From Desulfovibrio sp. (GTDB taxonomy: Bacteria > Desulfobacterota > Desulfovibrionia > Desulfovibrionales > Desulfovibrionaceae): DNA of 10,000 bases. Made by a program: the position numbers and the translations under genes. This document shows, in pieces, positions 1 through 6,938 of the stretch (positions are counted from its first letter, which is position 1; every line of letters begins with the position of its first letter). The notes under the pieces were generated by a model, which saw only the letters and a program-made list of their open reading frames with translations, had not been told where the DNA came from and ran no database searches. Location of the stretch: the NCBI GenBank assembly GCA_020217165.1, contig JAIWOE010000035.1, positions 1 through 10,000 of the forward strand, in the 5' to 3' direction.

Positions 1-314
1 TGGCCGCCCTGGAGGACGACGTCTTCTATGCAGAGACCGTGCGCGGAGTGGTGGAGGGGCGAGGGCAGCTGAGTCGGGGGCTGACAGCCCTGGGATGCAA
101 CGTGCAGCCCTCCCTTGCGAATTTCCTGCTCTTCCGGCTCCCTGCCGGGTGTGCCCTCACGGCACGGCAGGTGTTTGAGGCCCTGTTGGCCCGGGGCGTG
201 ATCATCCGCCCCCTGGAAAGCTACAGCCTGCCTGACGCCCTGCGTGTGAGCGTGGGCACGGCGGAAGAGAATTCCTTTTTCCTCAATGCCCTGGAGGCGA
301 TACTTGGCAACTGA
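1..314 (+). CDS. hisC: Histidinol-phosphate aminotransferase, C-terminal part (partial)
   Basis: This is the C-terminal ~103 residues of a PLP-dependent class I/II aminotransferase. It is open at the left edge of the window, reading in frame from base 3. HisC converts imidazole-acetol phosphate plus glutamate to histidinol phosphate in cytoplasmic histidine biosynthesis. The identification rests on the family's C-terminal signature: a GVIIRPLESYSLPDALRVSVGT segment followed by EEN and a short helix to the stop at 312-314. The Arg of the LRVSVGT motif is the one that binds the substrate carboxylate in this fold. The catalytic Lys and most of the PLP site lie outside the window. The gene is followed at once by cmk, so the two are probably co-transcribed. 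A related aminotransferase acting on another substrate cannot be fully excluded from this fragment. Confidence 0.88.
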   Translation, partial: AALEDDVFYAETVRGVVEGRGQLSRGLTALGCNVQPSLANFLLFRLPAGCALTARQVFEALLARGVIIRPLESYSLPDALRVSVGTAEENSFFLNALEAILGN

Positions 315-324
315 AGTGGGGGGA

Positions 325-1041
325 ATGGCTGGCTCGATGCCGCCAGATGGGCCGGTGGTCATTACATTGGACGGCCCCGCCGGTGTGGGCAAAACCACCC
401 TGGCCCGTCGACTGGCTGCCGCCCTGGGGGTGGCATTTCTGGATACCGGCGCCATGTACCGCGCCGTGGCCTTGTCCCTGGGGGAAAACGGCTGGGACCT
501 GCCGGAACCCCAGATAGCCGAGCGGCTCTGCCGGCTGCAGTTTTCCCTGCACGGCAGCGGCGATGAAACGGCCCTGGCCATGGACGAGTTTGTGCTGGGC
601 GATGAATTGCGAAGCGAGGAAGTGGGCCGGTGGGCCTCCCTGGTGGCCCGGCTGCCTGCGGTGCGCGAGTGCCTGGTGGCCGCCCAGCGCCGCATGGGCA
701 GCGCCCGTTCCCTGGTGGCCGAAGGGCGGGATATGGGATCCGTGGTGTTTCCCCATGCCACCTGCAAATTTTTCCTGGATGCCCGCCCGGAGGTCCGCGC
801 CCTGCGCCGGTACAATCAGCTCCTGCGCCTGGGGCAGACTCCGCAGCCGCTGGAGGAATTGGTGGAGGCCCTTCGGCTTCGGGACGAGCAGGACCGCACC
901 CGCGCCGTGTCTCCCCTCAGGCCGGCCGAGGACGCCATCATGGTGGATACCTCGGACCTGGACGTGGAACACGTCTTCGAGCAGCTCCTGCAGCAGGCCA
1001 AGGCCTGCTTGGAGCGGCGGGAGGGGGGCGGCGTCAGATAA
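325..1041 (+). CDS. cmk: Cytidylate (dCMP/CMP) kinase
   Basis: Cmk phosphorylates CMP and dCMP with ATP in the cytoplasm, recycling cytidine nucleotides for nucleic acid synthesis. From the ATG at 325 the product is 238 residues, normal for the family (about 220-230). In order it shows a P-loop GPAGVGKTT (residues 17-25), the DTGAMYRA motif (40-47), EGRDMGSVVFP (133-143, EGRDIGTVVFP in most relatives), the arginine-rich lid RDEQDRTRAVSPL (186-198) and a DTS near the C-terminus (208-210). The start is uncertain. ATG 325 is preceded directly by a run of G. A TTG at 304 lies six bases after a clean GGAGG (293-297) and would overlap the hisC stop, giving translational coupling. ATG 286 and ATG 337 are also in frame. 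Function is secure; only the N-terminus is open. Confidence 0.93.
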   Translation: MAGSMPPDGPVVITLDGPAGVGKTTLARRLAAALGVAFLDTGAMYRAVALSLGENGWDLPEPQIAERLCRLQFSLHGSGDETALAMDEFVLGDELRSEEVGRWASLVARLPAVRECLVAAQRRMGSARSLVAEGRDMGSVVFPHATCKFFLDARPEVRALRRYNQLLRLGQTPQPLEELVEALRLRDEQDRTRAVSPLRPAEDAIMVDTSDLDVEHVFEQLLQQAKACLERREGGGVR

Positions 1042-1080
1042 GAGAGCTCATCAACCCCTGCCCAAACCCGGGGAGGTCAT

Positions 1081-1815
1081 ATGACCAAGTCGTTGCGTAT
1101 GTGGATGCTGGTGTTGGCGTTGGTGGCCCTGCCATTCGCGGCCTCGGCATTGTCCGAGGGCCCGGGGGTGACAGCCGAACAGGCCATGGCCCTGCTGGTG
1201 GACGGTAACGCCCGCTTTGTGCGCGGGGAAGTCATCCACCCCAACCAACGGGAAGACCGCCGCAAGGACACCTCCCTCAACGGGCAACACCCCTTTGTGA
1301 CGGTGCTCTCCTGTGCGGACTCTCGCGTTCCGCCGGAAATTCTGTTTGATCGCGGCATCGGCGATGTGTTCTCCGTGCGCGTGGCCGGCAATGTGGCGGC
1401 TGTGGACGAAATCGGGACCATCGAATACGGCACGGAACACCTGGGCACCCCCTTGCTGGTGGTGCTGGGCCATACCCAGTGCGGCGCCGTGACGGCCGTG
1501 GTCCGGGGCGATCAGGTGGGCGGCAGCATCCCGCAGCTTGTGGCGCCCATCGCCCCGGTGGCGGAACGCGTTAAGGCGGCCATGGCCGGCCAGGAGATGC
1601 ACGCCGTGGTGGCCGCCGCCATTGAGGAAAACGTCTGGCAGGTCATCGACGATATCTTCAAGGGCAGCCCCATCGTCCGTCATCTGGTGCAGGAGGGCAA
1701 GCTCTCGGTGCAAGGCGCCATGTACGTGCTGGAGTCCGGCGTGGTGCGCTTTATGGGCAAGCATCCCGAGGAAGCACGCCTGCTGGCCTACACCGGCGGC
1801 CCTGGCGGGCACTAG
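1081..1815 (+). CDS. Secreted beta-class carbonic anhydrase
   Basis: The enzyme interconverts CO2 and bicarbonate using a zinc ion. The 244-residue product has the beta-class signature: CADSRVPPE (Cys78, Asp80, Arg82) and GHTQCGAV (His131, Cys134). Cys78, His131 and Cys134 are the expected Zn ligands, and Asp80-Arg82 the catalytic dyad. The N-terminus is a signal peptide: Lys4 and Arg6, then a hydrophobic core (residues 7-20) and an Ala-Ser-Ala site (21-23) with probable cleavage before Leu24. The enzyme should therefore act in the periplasm, where it could supply or trap bicarbonate; that role is inferred. A strong GGGAGG (1071-1076) precedes ATG 1081. Only 39 bases separate it from cmk, so read-through from hisC-cmk is likely, and a hairpin follows it. 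All active-site residues are present. Confidence 0.95.
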   Translation: MTKSLRMWMLVLALVALPFAASALSEGPGVTAEQAMALLVDGNARFVRGEVIHPNQREDRRKDTSLNGQHPFVTVLSCADSRVPPEILFDRGIGDVFSVRVAGNVAAVDEIGTIEYGTEHLGTPLLVVLGHTQCGAVTAVVRGDQVGGSIPQLVAPIAPVAERVKAAMAGQEMHAVVAAAIEENVWQVIDDIFKGSPIVRHLVQEGKLSVQGAMYVLESGVVRFMGKHPEEARLLAYTGGPGGH

Positions 1816-1851
1816 TGTTGCGTCCCCTGTGATGTCCCCGCAATGAAACTC

Positions 1852-1889
1852 CCGGGGGAAAATGGTTCCATTGGACGACTTTCCCCCGG
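1852..1889. terminator. Hairpin between convergent genes, probable bidirectional terminator
   Basis: A perfect 10-bp inverted repeat, CCGGGGGAAA (1852-1861) and TTTCCCCCGG (1880-1889), encloses an 18-base loop that can itself pair AATGG with CCATT. It sits between the stop of the carbonic anhydrase gene and the stop of the convergent minus-strand gene, the expected place for a shared terminator. Neither side has a clear T-run, so efficiency as an intrinsic terminator is uncertain. The GGGGGAAA/TTTCCCCC core recurs at 7477-7499 inside aroB. Confidence 0.55.
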
Positions 1890-1913
1890 AATTCCCTGCA
1901 GCGCTGCCCCGGA

Positions 1914-2369
1914 TCACGGCGCCAGCACGGTACGGCAGTCCGGCACGTCGTACTCCCAGCCGGCAAAAAATCCGTAGTGGCGCAGCAGCTCATGGAAAAG
2001 GCCTTGCACATCCTGCTCCACACGGGCCATGCCCACGGTGAAGCGGCAGGTGGCGGGGTCCAGCACGCCGTGGCCAGCCACCTCCACGGTGCGATCAAAG
2101 GGCAGATAGGGGTTGTCATCGGCAGAGCGCAGGGTCACGGCAGCCTCGATGGTCAACAGGCCGTCGGGCCGTGGTGCGGCGGTGACGTATTTGATGCGCC
2201 CCTCGCGCCGGCTGCCCAGGCAGAACTGCTGACAGATGCCGTCCAGGAGGGCAGCGGCCTGGGTCCGGGCAACGACGGCGGCGGTGATGTCCCGCGGTTG
2301 GCCGGCAGCCGGGAAGGGGGCGGCCAGGGCCAGCAGGCCGCAGAGGCAGCACAGCAGGCGGCGTATCAT
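1914..2369 (-). CDS. Small secreted protein of unknown function
   Basis: I do not recognise a family for this 151-residue protein. It begins with a signal peptide: Arg3-Arg4, a Leu/Ala/Cys-rich hydrophobic core (5-19) and an Ala-Ala-Gly site (21-23), so it is probably exported to the periplasm. The mature part has four cysteines (46, 50, 108, 145) that could form disulfides, and a mixed alternating pattern suggesting a small alpha/beta domain. The start is fixed by overlap: its ATG shares four bases (ATGA) with the mazG stop, so the two are translationally coupled. An upstream in-frame ATG at 2627 would run far into mazG and give an Arg/Gly/Pro-rich, implausible N-terminus. It is the last gene of the cvpA-mazG cluster. 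No role in nucleotide cleansing can be inferred from the sequence. Confidence 0.8.
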   Translation of the reverse strand: MIRRLLCCLCGLLALAAPFPAAGQPRDITAAVVARTQAAALLDGICQQFCLGSRREGRIKYVTAAPRPDGLLTIEAAVTLRSADDNPYLPFDRTVEVAGHGVLDPATCRFTVGMARVEQDVQGLFHELLRHYGFFAGWEYDVPDCRTVLAP

Positions 2370-3142
2370 TCCAGGGCTTTGATTTCGTTCCACAACGCAT
2401 CCTGCTCCGCCAGGGAGAGGGCATCCAGGGACAGGCCGCGCTCCCTGGCCAGGGCCTCCATGGCCTGAAACCGGGCCAGGAACCGCTGATTGGCCAGATC
2501 CAGGGCGGCATTGGCCTTGATGCCGTGACGGCGGCCCAGCTCCACCAGGGTGTACAGGTAATCGCCGAATTCCTGCTCCATGGCTGCGGCATCCTGCTGG
2601 TCCACGGCCTGCCGAAACTCCGTCCATTCTTCCTGCAGCTTGGCCTCCACCGCGCCGGCGTCAGGCCAGGTGAAGCCAATGCGGCTGGCCTTGGCGTGCA
2701 GGCGGTAGGCCTTGAGCAGGGGCGGCAGGCCGGCGGGCAGGGAGTCGTAGAGGCCGGCGGGGCCATGTTCGGTGGTCTTTTCGCTGCGCTTGATGCGCTC
2801 CCAGTTGCGGAGCAGCTCTTCCTGGGTCCGTACGGCCGTATCCCCGAACACATGCGGGTGGCGGCGGATCATCTTGGCGGCGATGCCCTGCAGGGAGTCC
2901 TCCAGGCTGAAGGCCTGTTGCGTTTCGTAGCAGGCCCCGATGAAGCAGAGGAGGAAAAAGAGGTCCCCCAGTTCCTCGCGGGCGTCGTCGGCATTGCCAG
3001 CGCGAATGGCGTCCACCAGCTCGTAGGCTTCTTCAATGAGATGATCGCACAGGGAGAGGGGGGTCTGCTCCTGATCCCAGGGGCAGCCGCCGGGGCCCAG
3101 CAGCCGGGCGATGACCTGGCGCAGGTTGTCAAAGGCATCCAT
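2366..3142 (-). CDS. mazG: Nucleoside triphosphate pyrophosphohydrolase MazG
   Basis: MazG hydrolyses (d)NTPs, including non-canonical ones, to NMP and pyrophosphate, cleansing the nucleotide pool. The 258-residue protein has the two-repeat architecture of full-length MazG. The N-terminal repeat opens with LLGPGGCPWDQEQT (14-27), then EEAYE (37-41) and EELGD (56-60), the acidic Mg2+ ligands, followed by KMIRRHPHVFGD (90-101). The linker holds NWERIKRSEK (113-122). The C-terminal repeat carries RIGFTWPD (154-161), EEWTE (171-175) and EFGD (191-194). The first repeat has a complete EExxE..ExxD set, as does the second, which is normally the active one. The ATG at 3142 is chosen because homology starts there; the in-frame sequence upstream is an Arg-rich shadow. 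It starts 10 bases after the cvpA stop, and its TGA overlaps the next gene's ATG. No strong ribosome-binding site is seen. Confidence 0.95.
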   Translation of the reverse strand: MDAFDNLRQVIARLLGPGGCPWDQEQTPLSLCDHLIEEAYELVDAIRAGNADDAREELGDLFFLLCFIGACYETQQAFSLEDSLQGIAAKMIRRHPHVFGDTAVRTQEELLRNWERIKRSEKTTEHGPAGLYDSLPAGLPPLLKAYRLHAKASRIGFTWPDAGAVEAKLQEEWTEFRQAVDQQDAAAMEQEFGDYLYTLVELGRRHGIKANAALDLANQRFLARFQAMEALARERGLSLDALSLAEQDALWNEIKALE

Positions 3143-3152
3143 GATGAAATGA

Positions 3153-3803
3153 TTATCCTTGTTGTTGCGACATCGACATCGACGTCGGGGGCAGGGGGCG
3201 CGCTGGCGGAAGCTGCGGTTGCGGGACCTGCCCAGGCGTGGTGTTGCCCTGGCTCGGTGTGGTGTTGACCTGTCCCGGCAGTTGCGGAATCTGGCCGGGC
3301 AGGGGGCTGTGGGGCAAGGCCACATCCTTGAGGTTCACCAGCCAGGACCTGAGCATGCCGGCATATTCCCGGGCATAGGGCGCCAGGCGGGAGGATTGCA
3401 CGAAATTGGAGTGAGGCACAAAGGTATCGGCCAGAAAAAAGACAATGAGGGCCAGCACCGCGCCCTTGGTGAGCCCTGCCAAGCCGCCGCCCAGATGGTC
3501 CAGCCAGCCAGCAAAGGCGAGGTCCAGAATCTTGCGCAGCACCCGGGCCGTGATGCCAACGGCAAGATACGCAGCGAGGAAGACCACCAGATAGGCCGCA
3601 ATGCGCGCCCAGCCCTCGTGCTGGATGATGTCCTGCAGCGGCGCAAACACCTTGGCCTGATGGTGGGTGGCAGCCCACACGCCCAGGACTACGCCGGCCA
3701 GGCCGGCCACTTCGGCCAGCAGGCCGCGCATGAGCCCGCGCACCAGGAAGAGGGCGCAGAGTCCGGCAAGGATGCAGTCGAGGAGGCTGAAATCAGCAAT
3801 CAT
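3153..3803 (-). CDS. CvpA-family inner membrane protein with Pro/Gln-rich tail
   Basis: CvpA-type proteins are small four-helix inner membrane proteins. The E. coli member is linked to colicin V production and envelope robustness, but the biochemical role is not established. The 216-residue product has predicted membrane segments at about 5-22, 27-45, 65-85 and 108-127. It has the family's charged loop VRGLMRGLLAE (21-31) and the conserved LDHLGGGLAGLTKG stretch (101-114). Residues 163-216 form a low-complexity Pro/Gln/Thr tail with repeated LPGQ and NTTP units, ending in Ser-Met repeats and QQQG. The tail is probably disordered and is longer than in E. coli CvpA. ATG 3803 is used because the membrane domain starts there; the 48 residues in frame upstream are Pro/Arg-rich and unlikely to be coding. 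It leads the cvpA-mazG cluster and is divergent from groES. Confidence 0.87.
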   Translation of the reverse strand: MIADFSLLDCILAGLCALFLVRGLMRGLLAEVAGLAGVVLGVWAATHHQAKVFAPLQDIIQHEGWARIAAYLVVFLAAYLAVGITARVLRKILDLAFAGWLDHLGGGLAGLTKGAVLALIVFFLADTFVPHSNFVQSSRLAPYAREYAGMLRSWLVNLKDVALPHSPLPGQIPQLPGQVNTTPSQGNTTPGQVPQPQLPPARPLPPTSMSMSQQQG

Positions 3804-4016
3804 ATGCCAACGCCGGGGCAGAGGGTTGGTGGCTGGGGCACGCCCTGCGGGAACGTGCCTGGGGGGAGCAGTAGCAAAGGGGGCGGGAAATGAAAAGGCC
3901 GCATCCGGTAAAAAGAAACGTCGCCAAAGAGGGGGCAGAGGCAACATGTGCGAAAAAAAAATTTGCCGCGACCCCTTGCCAACGCTGCACAGGTGGTTAA
4001 AAGGGCAGAGTCGGCG
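3804..4016. other. Divergent intergenic region between cvpA and groES
   Basis: This ~210-bp gap must hold the start signals for the minus-strand cvpA cluster and the + strand groESL operon. Visible landmarks are a nine-A tract followed by TTT (3953-3964) and a candidate groES promoter (3976-4003). I could not identify a convincing promoter for cvpA on the minus strand. No gene is supported here: reading frames that cross it are short and lack ribosome-binding sites or family features. Confidence 0.6.
3976..4003 (+). promoter_or_regulatory. Candidate sigma-70-type groESL promoter
   Basis: TTGCCA (3976-3981; 5 of 6 to the -35 consensus) lies 16 bases before TAAAAG (3998-4003; 4 of 6 to the -10 consensus). 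A transcript would start near 4010, placing the CIRCE operator just at or after the start site, the usual geometry for HrcA repression. No CCCCAT-type sigma-32 -10 element is evident at a matching spacing. The assignment rests on consensus and position only. Confidence 0.42.
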
Positions 4017-4043
4017 CTAGCACTCGTCGCAGGTGAGTGCCAA
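4017..4043 (+). promoter_or_regulatory. CIRCE operator (HrcA binding site)
   Basis: The half-sites CTAGCACTC (4017-4025) and GAGTGCCAA (4035-4043) are separated by exactly nine bases. The consensus is TTAGCACTC-N9-GAGTGCTAA, so each half-site matches at 8 of 9 positions. In many bacteria HrcA binds CIRCE and represses groESL until heat stress sequesters HrcA. The element lies 55 bases before the groES start codon, in the expected promoter-leader position. An hrcA gene is not in the window, so control by HrcA is inferred from the site. Confidence 0.93.
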
Positions 4044-4098
4044 CAGCGCAGAGACGAGCATTCCATCACCACATCACTTCTGTTTGGAGGAGTCATCC

Positions 4099-4389
4099 AT
4101 GAAGCTGAAGCCGTTGCACGACCGCGTCCTGGTCAAACGTCTGGAAGGCGAAGAAACCACCAAGGGCGGGATCATCATTCCTGACACGGCCAAGGAAAAG
4201 CCCATGCGCGGCGAAGTGATCGCAGCCGGCCCCGGCAAGACCGACGACGACGGCGACCACATCAAGATGAGCGTCAAGAAGGGCGATATCATCCTCTTCA
4301 ACAAGTACGCCGGTACCGAAATCAAGATTGATGGCGTGGAACACCTCGTGATGCGCGAGGATGACATCCTGGCCATCATTGAAGACTAG
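4099..4389 (+). CDS. groES: Co-chaperonin GroES (Hsp10)
   Basis: GroES forms the seven-subunit lid that caps GroEL and encloses substrate proteins during ATP-driven folding in the cytoplasm. The 96-residue product is of standard length. It shows the N-terminal [12 protein letters not shown] strand (3-14), the mobile loop around [20 protein letters not shown] (16-35) with the Ile-Ile-Ile GroEL-contact residues (25-27), and the C-terminal [11 protein letters not shown] strand. ATG 4099 is supported by GGAGGAG (4086-4092) at good spacing and by homology beginning there. The in-frame ATG at 4033 lies inside CIRCE and is rejected. groEL follows after 71 bases. Expression is probably controlled through the CIRCE element upstream. 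Confidence 0.98.
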   Translation: MKLKPLHDRVLVKRLEGEETTKGGIIIPDTAKEKPMRGEVIAAGPGKTDDDGDHIKMSVKKGDIILFNKYAGTEIKIDGVEHLVMREDDILAIIED

Positions 4390-4418
4390 GCTCCGCCCGT
4401 CTTCTGTTCATGCGTTGA

Positions 4419-6098
<1,680 letters not shown>

Positions 6099-6116
6099 GA
6101 GTACAAGACGGCCAAT

Positions 6117-6152
6117 CGGGGGAACCCCTTTCTGTAGAAAGGAGTTCCCCCG
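6117..6152 (+). terminator. Long hairpin after groEL
   Basis: The left arm (6117-6133) begins CGGGGGAAC and pairs with the right arm (6136-6152) ending GTTCCCCCG. There is a single C/A mismatch, and in practice a four-base TGTA loop. It starts 18 bases after the groEL stop. The next T-run (6171-6175) is too far away for a textbook intrinsic terminator. It may act with the two hairpins that follow, or protect the 3' end of the mRNA. Confidence 0.6.
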
Positions 6153-6156
6153 AACC

Positions 6157-6185
6157 CCCTTCCCAAAGACTTTTTACGGGAAGGG
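6157..6185. repeat. Second inverted repeat after groEL
   Basis: CCCTTCCC (6157-6164) and GGGAAGGG (6178-6185) form a perfect 8-bp stem around a 13-base loop that contains TTTTT. The bases from 6145 to 6161, spanning the end of the previous hairpin and the start of this one, match the aroB insert (minus strand) at 16 of 17 positions. This points to a repeated element. Confidence 0.55.
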
Positions 6186-6195
6186 AGATATTGCA

Positions 6196-6228
6196 CCCCC
6201 CGCTGCGCACTGCGTGGCGGGGGGCTTT
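6196..6228 (+). terminator. Rho-independent terminator candidate after groEL
   Basis: CCCCCCGC (6196-6203) pairs with GCGGGGGG (6217-6224). The stem continues inward through two G-T pairs and CGC/GCG to a three-base loop, about 13 pairs in all. It is followed by CTTTATT. This is the most terminator-like of the three hairpins and should end the groESL transcript. It also lies just past the stop of the convergent gene at 6271, so it may serve both strands. Confidence 0.65.
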
Positions 6229-6270
6229 ATTGTGGCAAGATTAAAGGAACGTGGCGCGCAGCAACTCGGC

Positions 6271-6885
6271 TTACTCATCCGCGTCAAACACGGCATCCAG
6301 CTGGGCCATGAATGGGCGCACGGCGTCCTGGTCGGCCTTGGGCGCCTCTTCCAGCAGCTGTCCCATCTGCTCCATCACATCCTCCATCTCCTTGCGGATC
6401 ATGGCTTTTTCCCCAGGGCTCAGGGTGGTGTCGCGTTCCAGCTCGGCCATGGCGGCCTGAAGCTGGGCCCGGGGATTTTTGCCCTCAGCCCCTAGCTTCA
6501 GGGTGGTGTAGGCCCGGAACACCCGTTGCGCCACCTGCCCCCAGCGTTCCAGGGTCAGGCCGTGGGACTGGATGATCTCAATGGCCTTGGGCTGCATCAC
6601 GGCCTGGGCCATCAATTCCTGAAGCGGCCCATCCGGGTCGTCGGCATTGTCATCGCTGCCAGACTCGGTAATCCCGTACTCGAAGAGGGGACGGATTTCC
6701 TGGAAGCTGCGGAAAAAGTCTTCCACTTCGGCGGGGGTGAGGGCGGGGTCCGCAGGGGGCGCTGGCTGGGCGGAGGCGGCACGGGGCCCCATGCCAGTCA
6801 GGGCAAGGGGTAGGGCAAGGGTCAGGGCGAAGGCCACGGCATACATCATGCTGCGGGTTGCACAGGGGGCGTGGGGCATGCGCAT
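6271..6885 (-). CDS. Secreted protein of unknown function, helix-rich and acidic
   Basis: I do not recognise this 204-residue protein with certainty. It has an N-terminal signal peptide with a long hydrophobic core (about 13-31) and an Ala-Ser-Ala site (37-39) before Gln40, so it is probably periplasmic. The mature part is Pro/Ala-rich at first, then strongly helical and charged. It contains an HGLTLERWGQVAQRVFRAY segment (108-126) and a C-terminal half rich in Glu, Met and Gln (138-204). The HGLTLERW region is faintly reminiscent of DUF4168-type secreted proteins, which is only a guess. ATG 6885 is preferred over the in-frame ATG at 6927 because AAGGA lies eight bases upstream of it. It follows aroB by 53 bases on the same strand and may be read from the same transcript. 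Confidence 0.75.
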   Translation of the reverse strand: MRMPHAPCATRSMMYAVAFALTLALPLALTGMGPRAASAQPAPPADPALTPAEVEDFFRSFQEIRPLFEYGITESGSDDNADDPDGPLQELMAQAVMQPKAIEIIQSHGLTLERWGQVAQRVFRAYTTLKLGAEGKNPRAQLQAAMAELERDTTLSPGEKAMIRKEMEDVMEQMGQLLEEAPKADQDAVRPFMAQLDAVFDADE

Positions 6886-6938
6886 TAATGATATCCTTTG
6901 ATCATAAAATGGTTGCGATGCGGGCACAGCGCGCCGTT

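Noticed and set aside
1051..1917. A 288-codon minus-strand frame opposite the carbonic anhydrase gene
   Set aside because: The + strand reading has zinc ligands, a signal peptide and a strong ribosome-binding site. The antisense product is His/Gly-rich and unrecognisable.
2370..2627. Extended N-terminus for the small secreted protein from ATG 2627
   Set aside because: The extension lies wholly within mazG in another frame and would bury the signal peptide. The ATGA overlap at 2366-2369 marks the natural start.
3164..3186. GACATC/GACGTC short repeat at the cvpA 3' end
   Set aside because: It is only the codon pattern of the Ser-Met-Ser-Met tail and its neighbours; it is too short to call a regulatory element.
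4033..4098. Earlier in-frame ATG for groES at 4033
   Set aside because: It lies inside the CIRCE operator, lacks a ribosome-binding site and would add 22 residues absent from GroES. ATG 4099 has a strong GGAGG.
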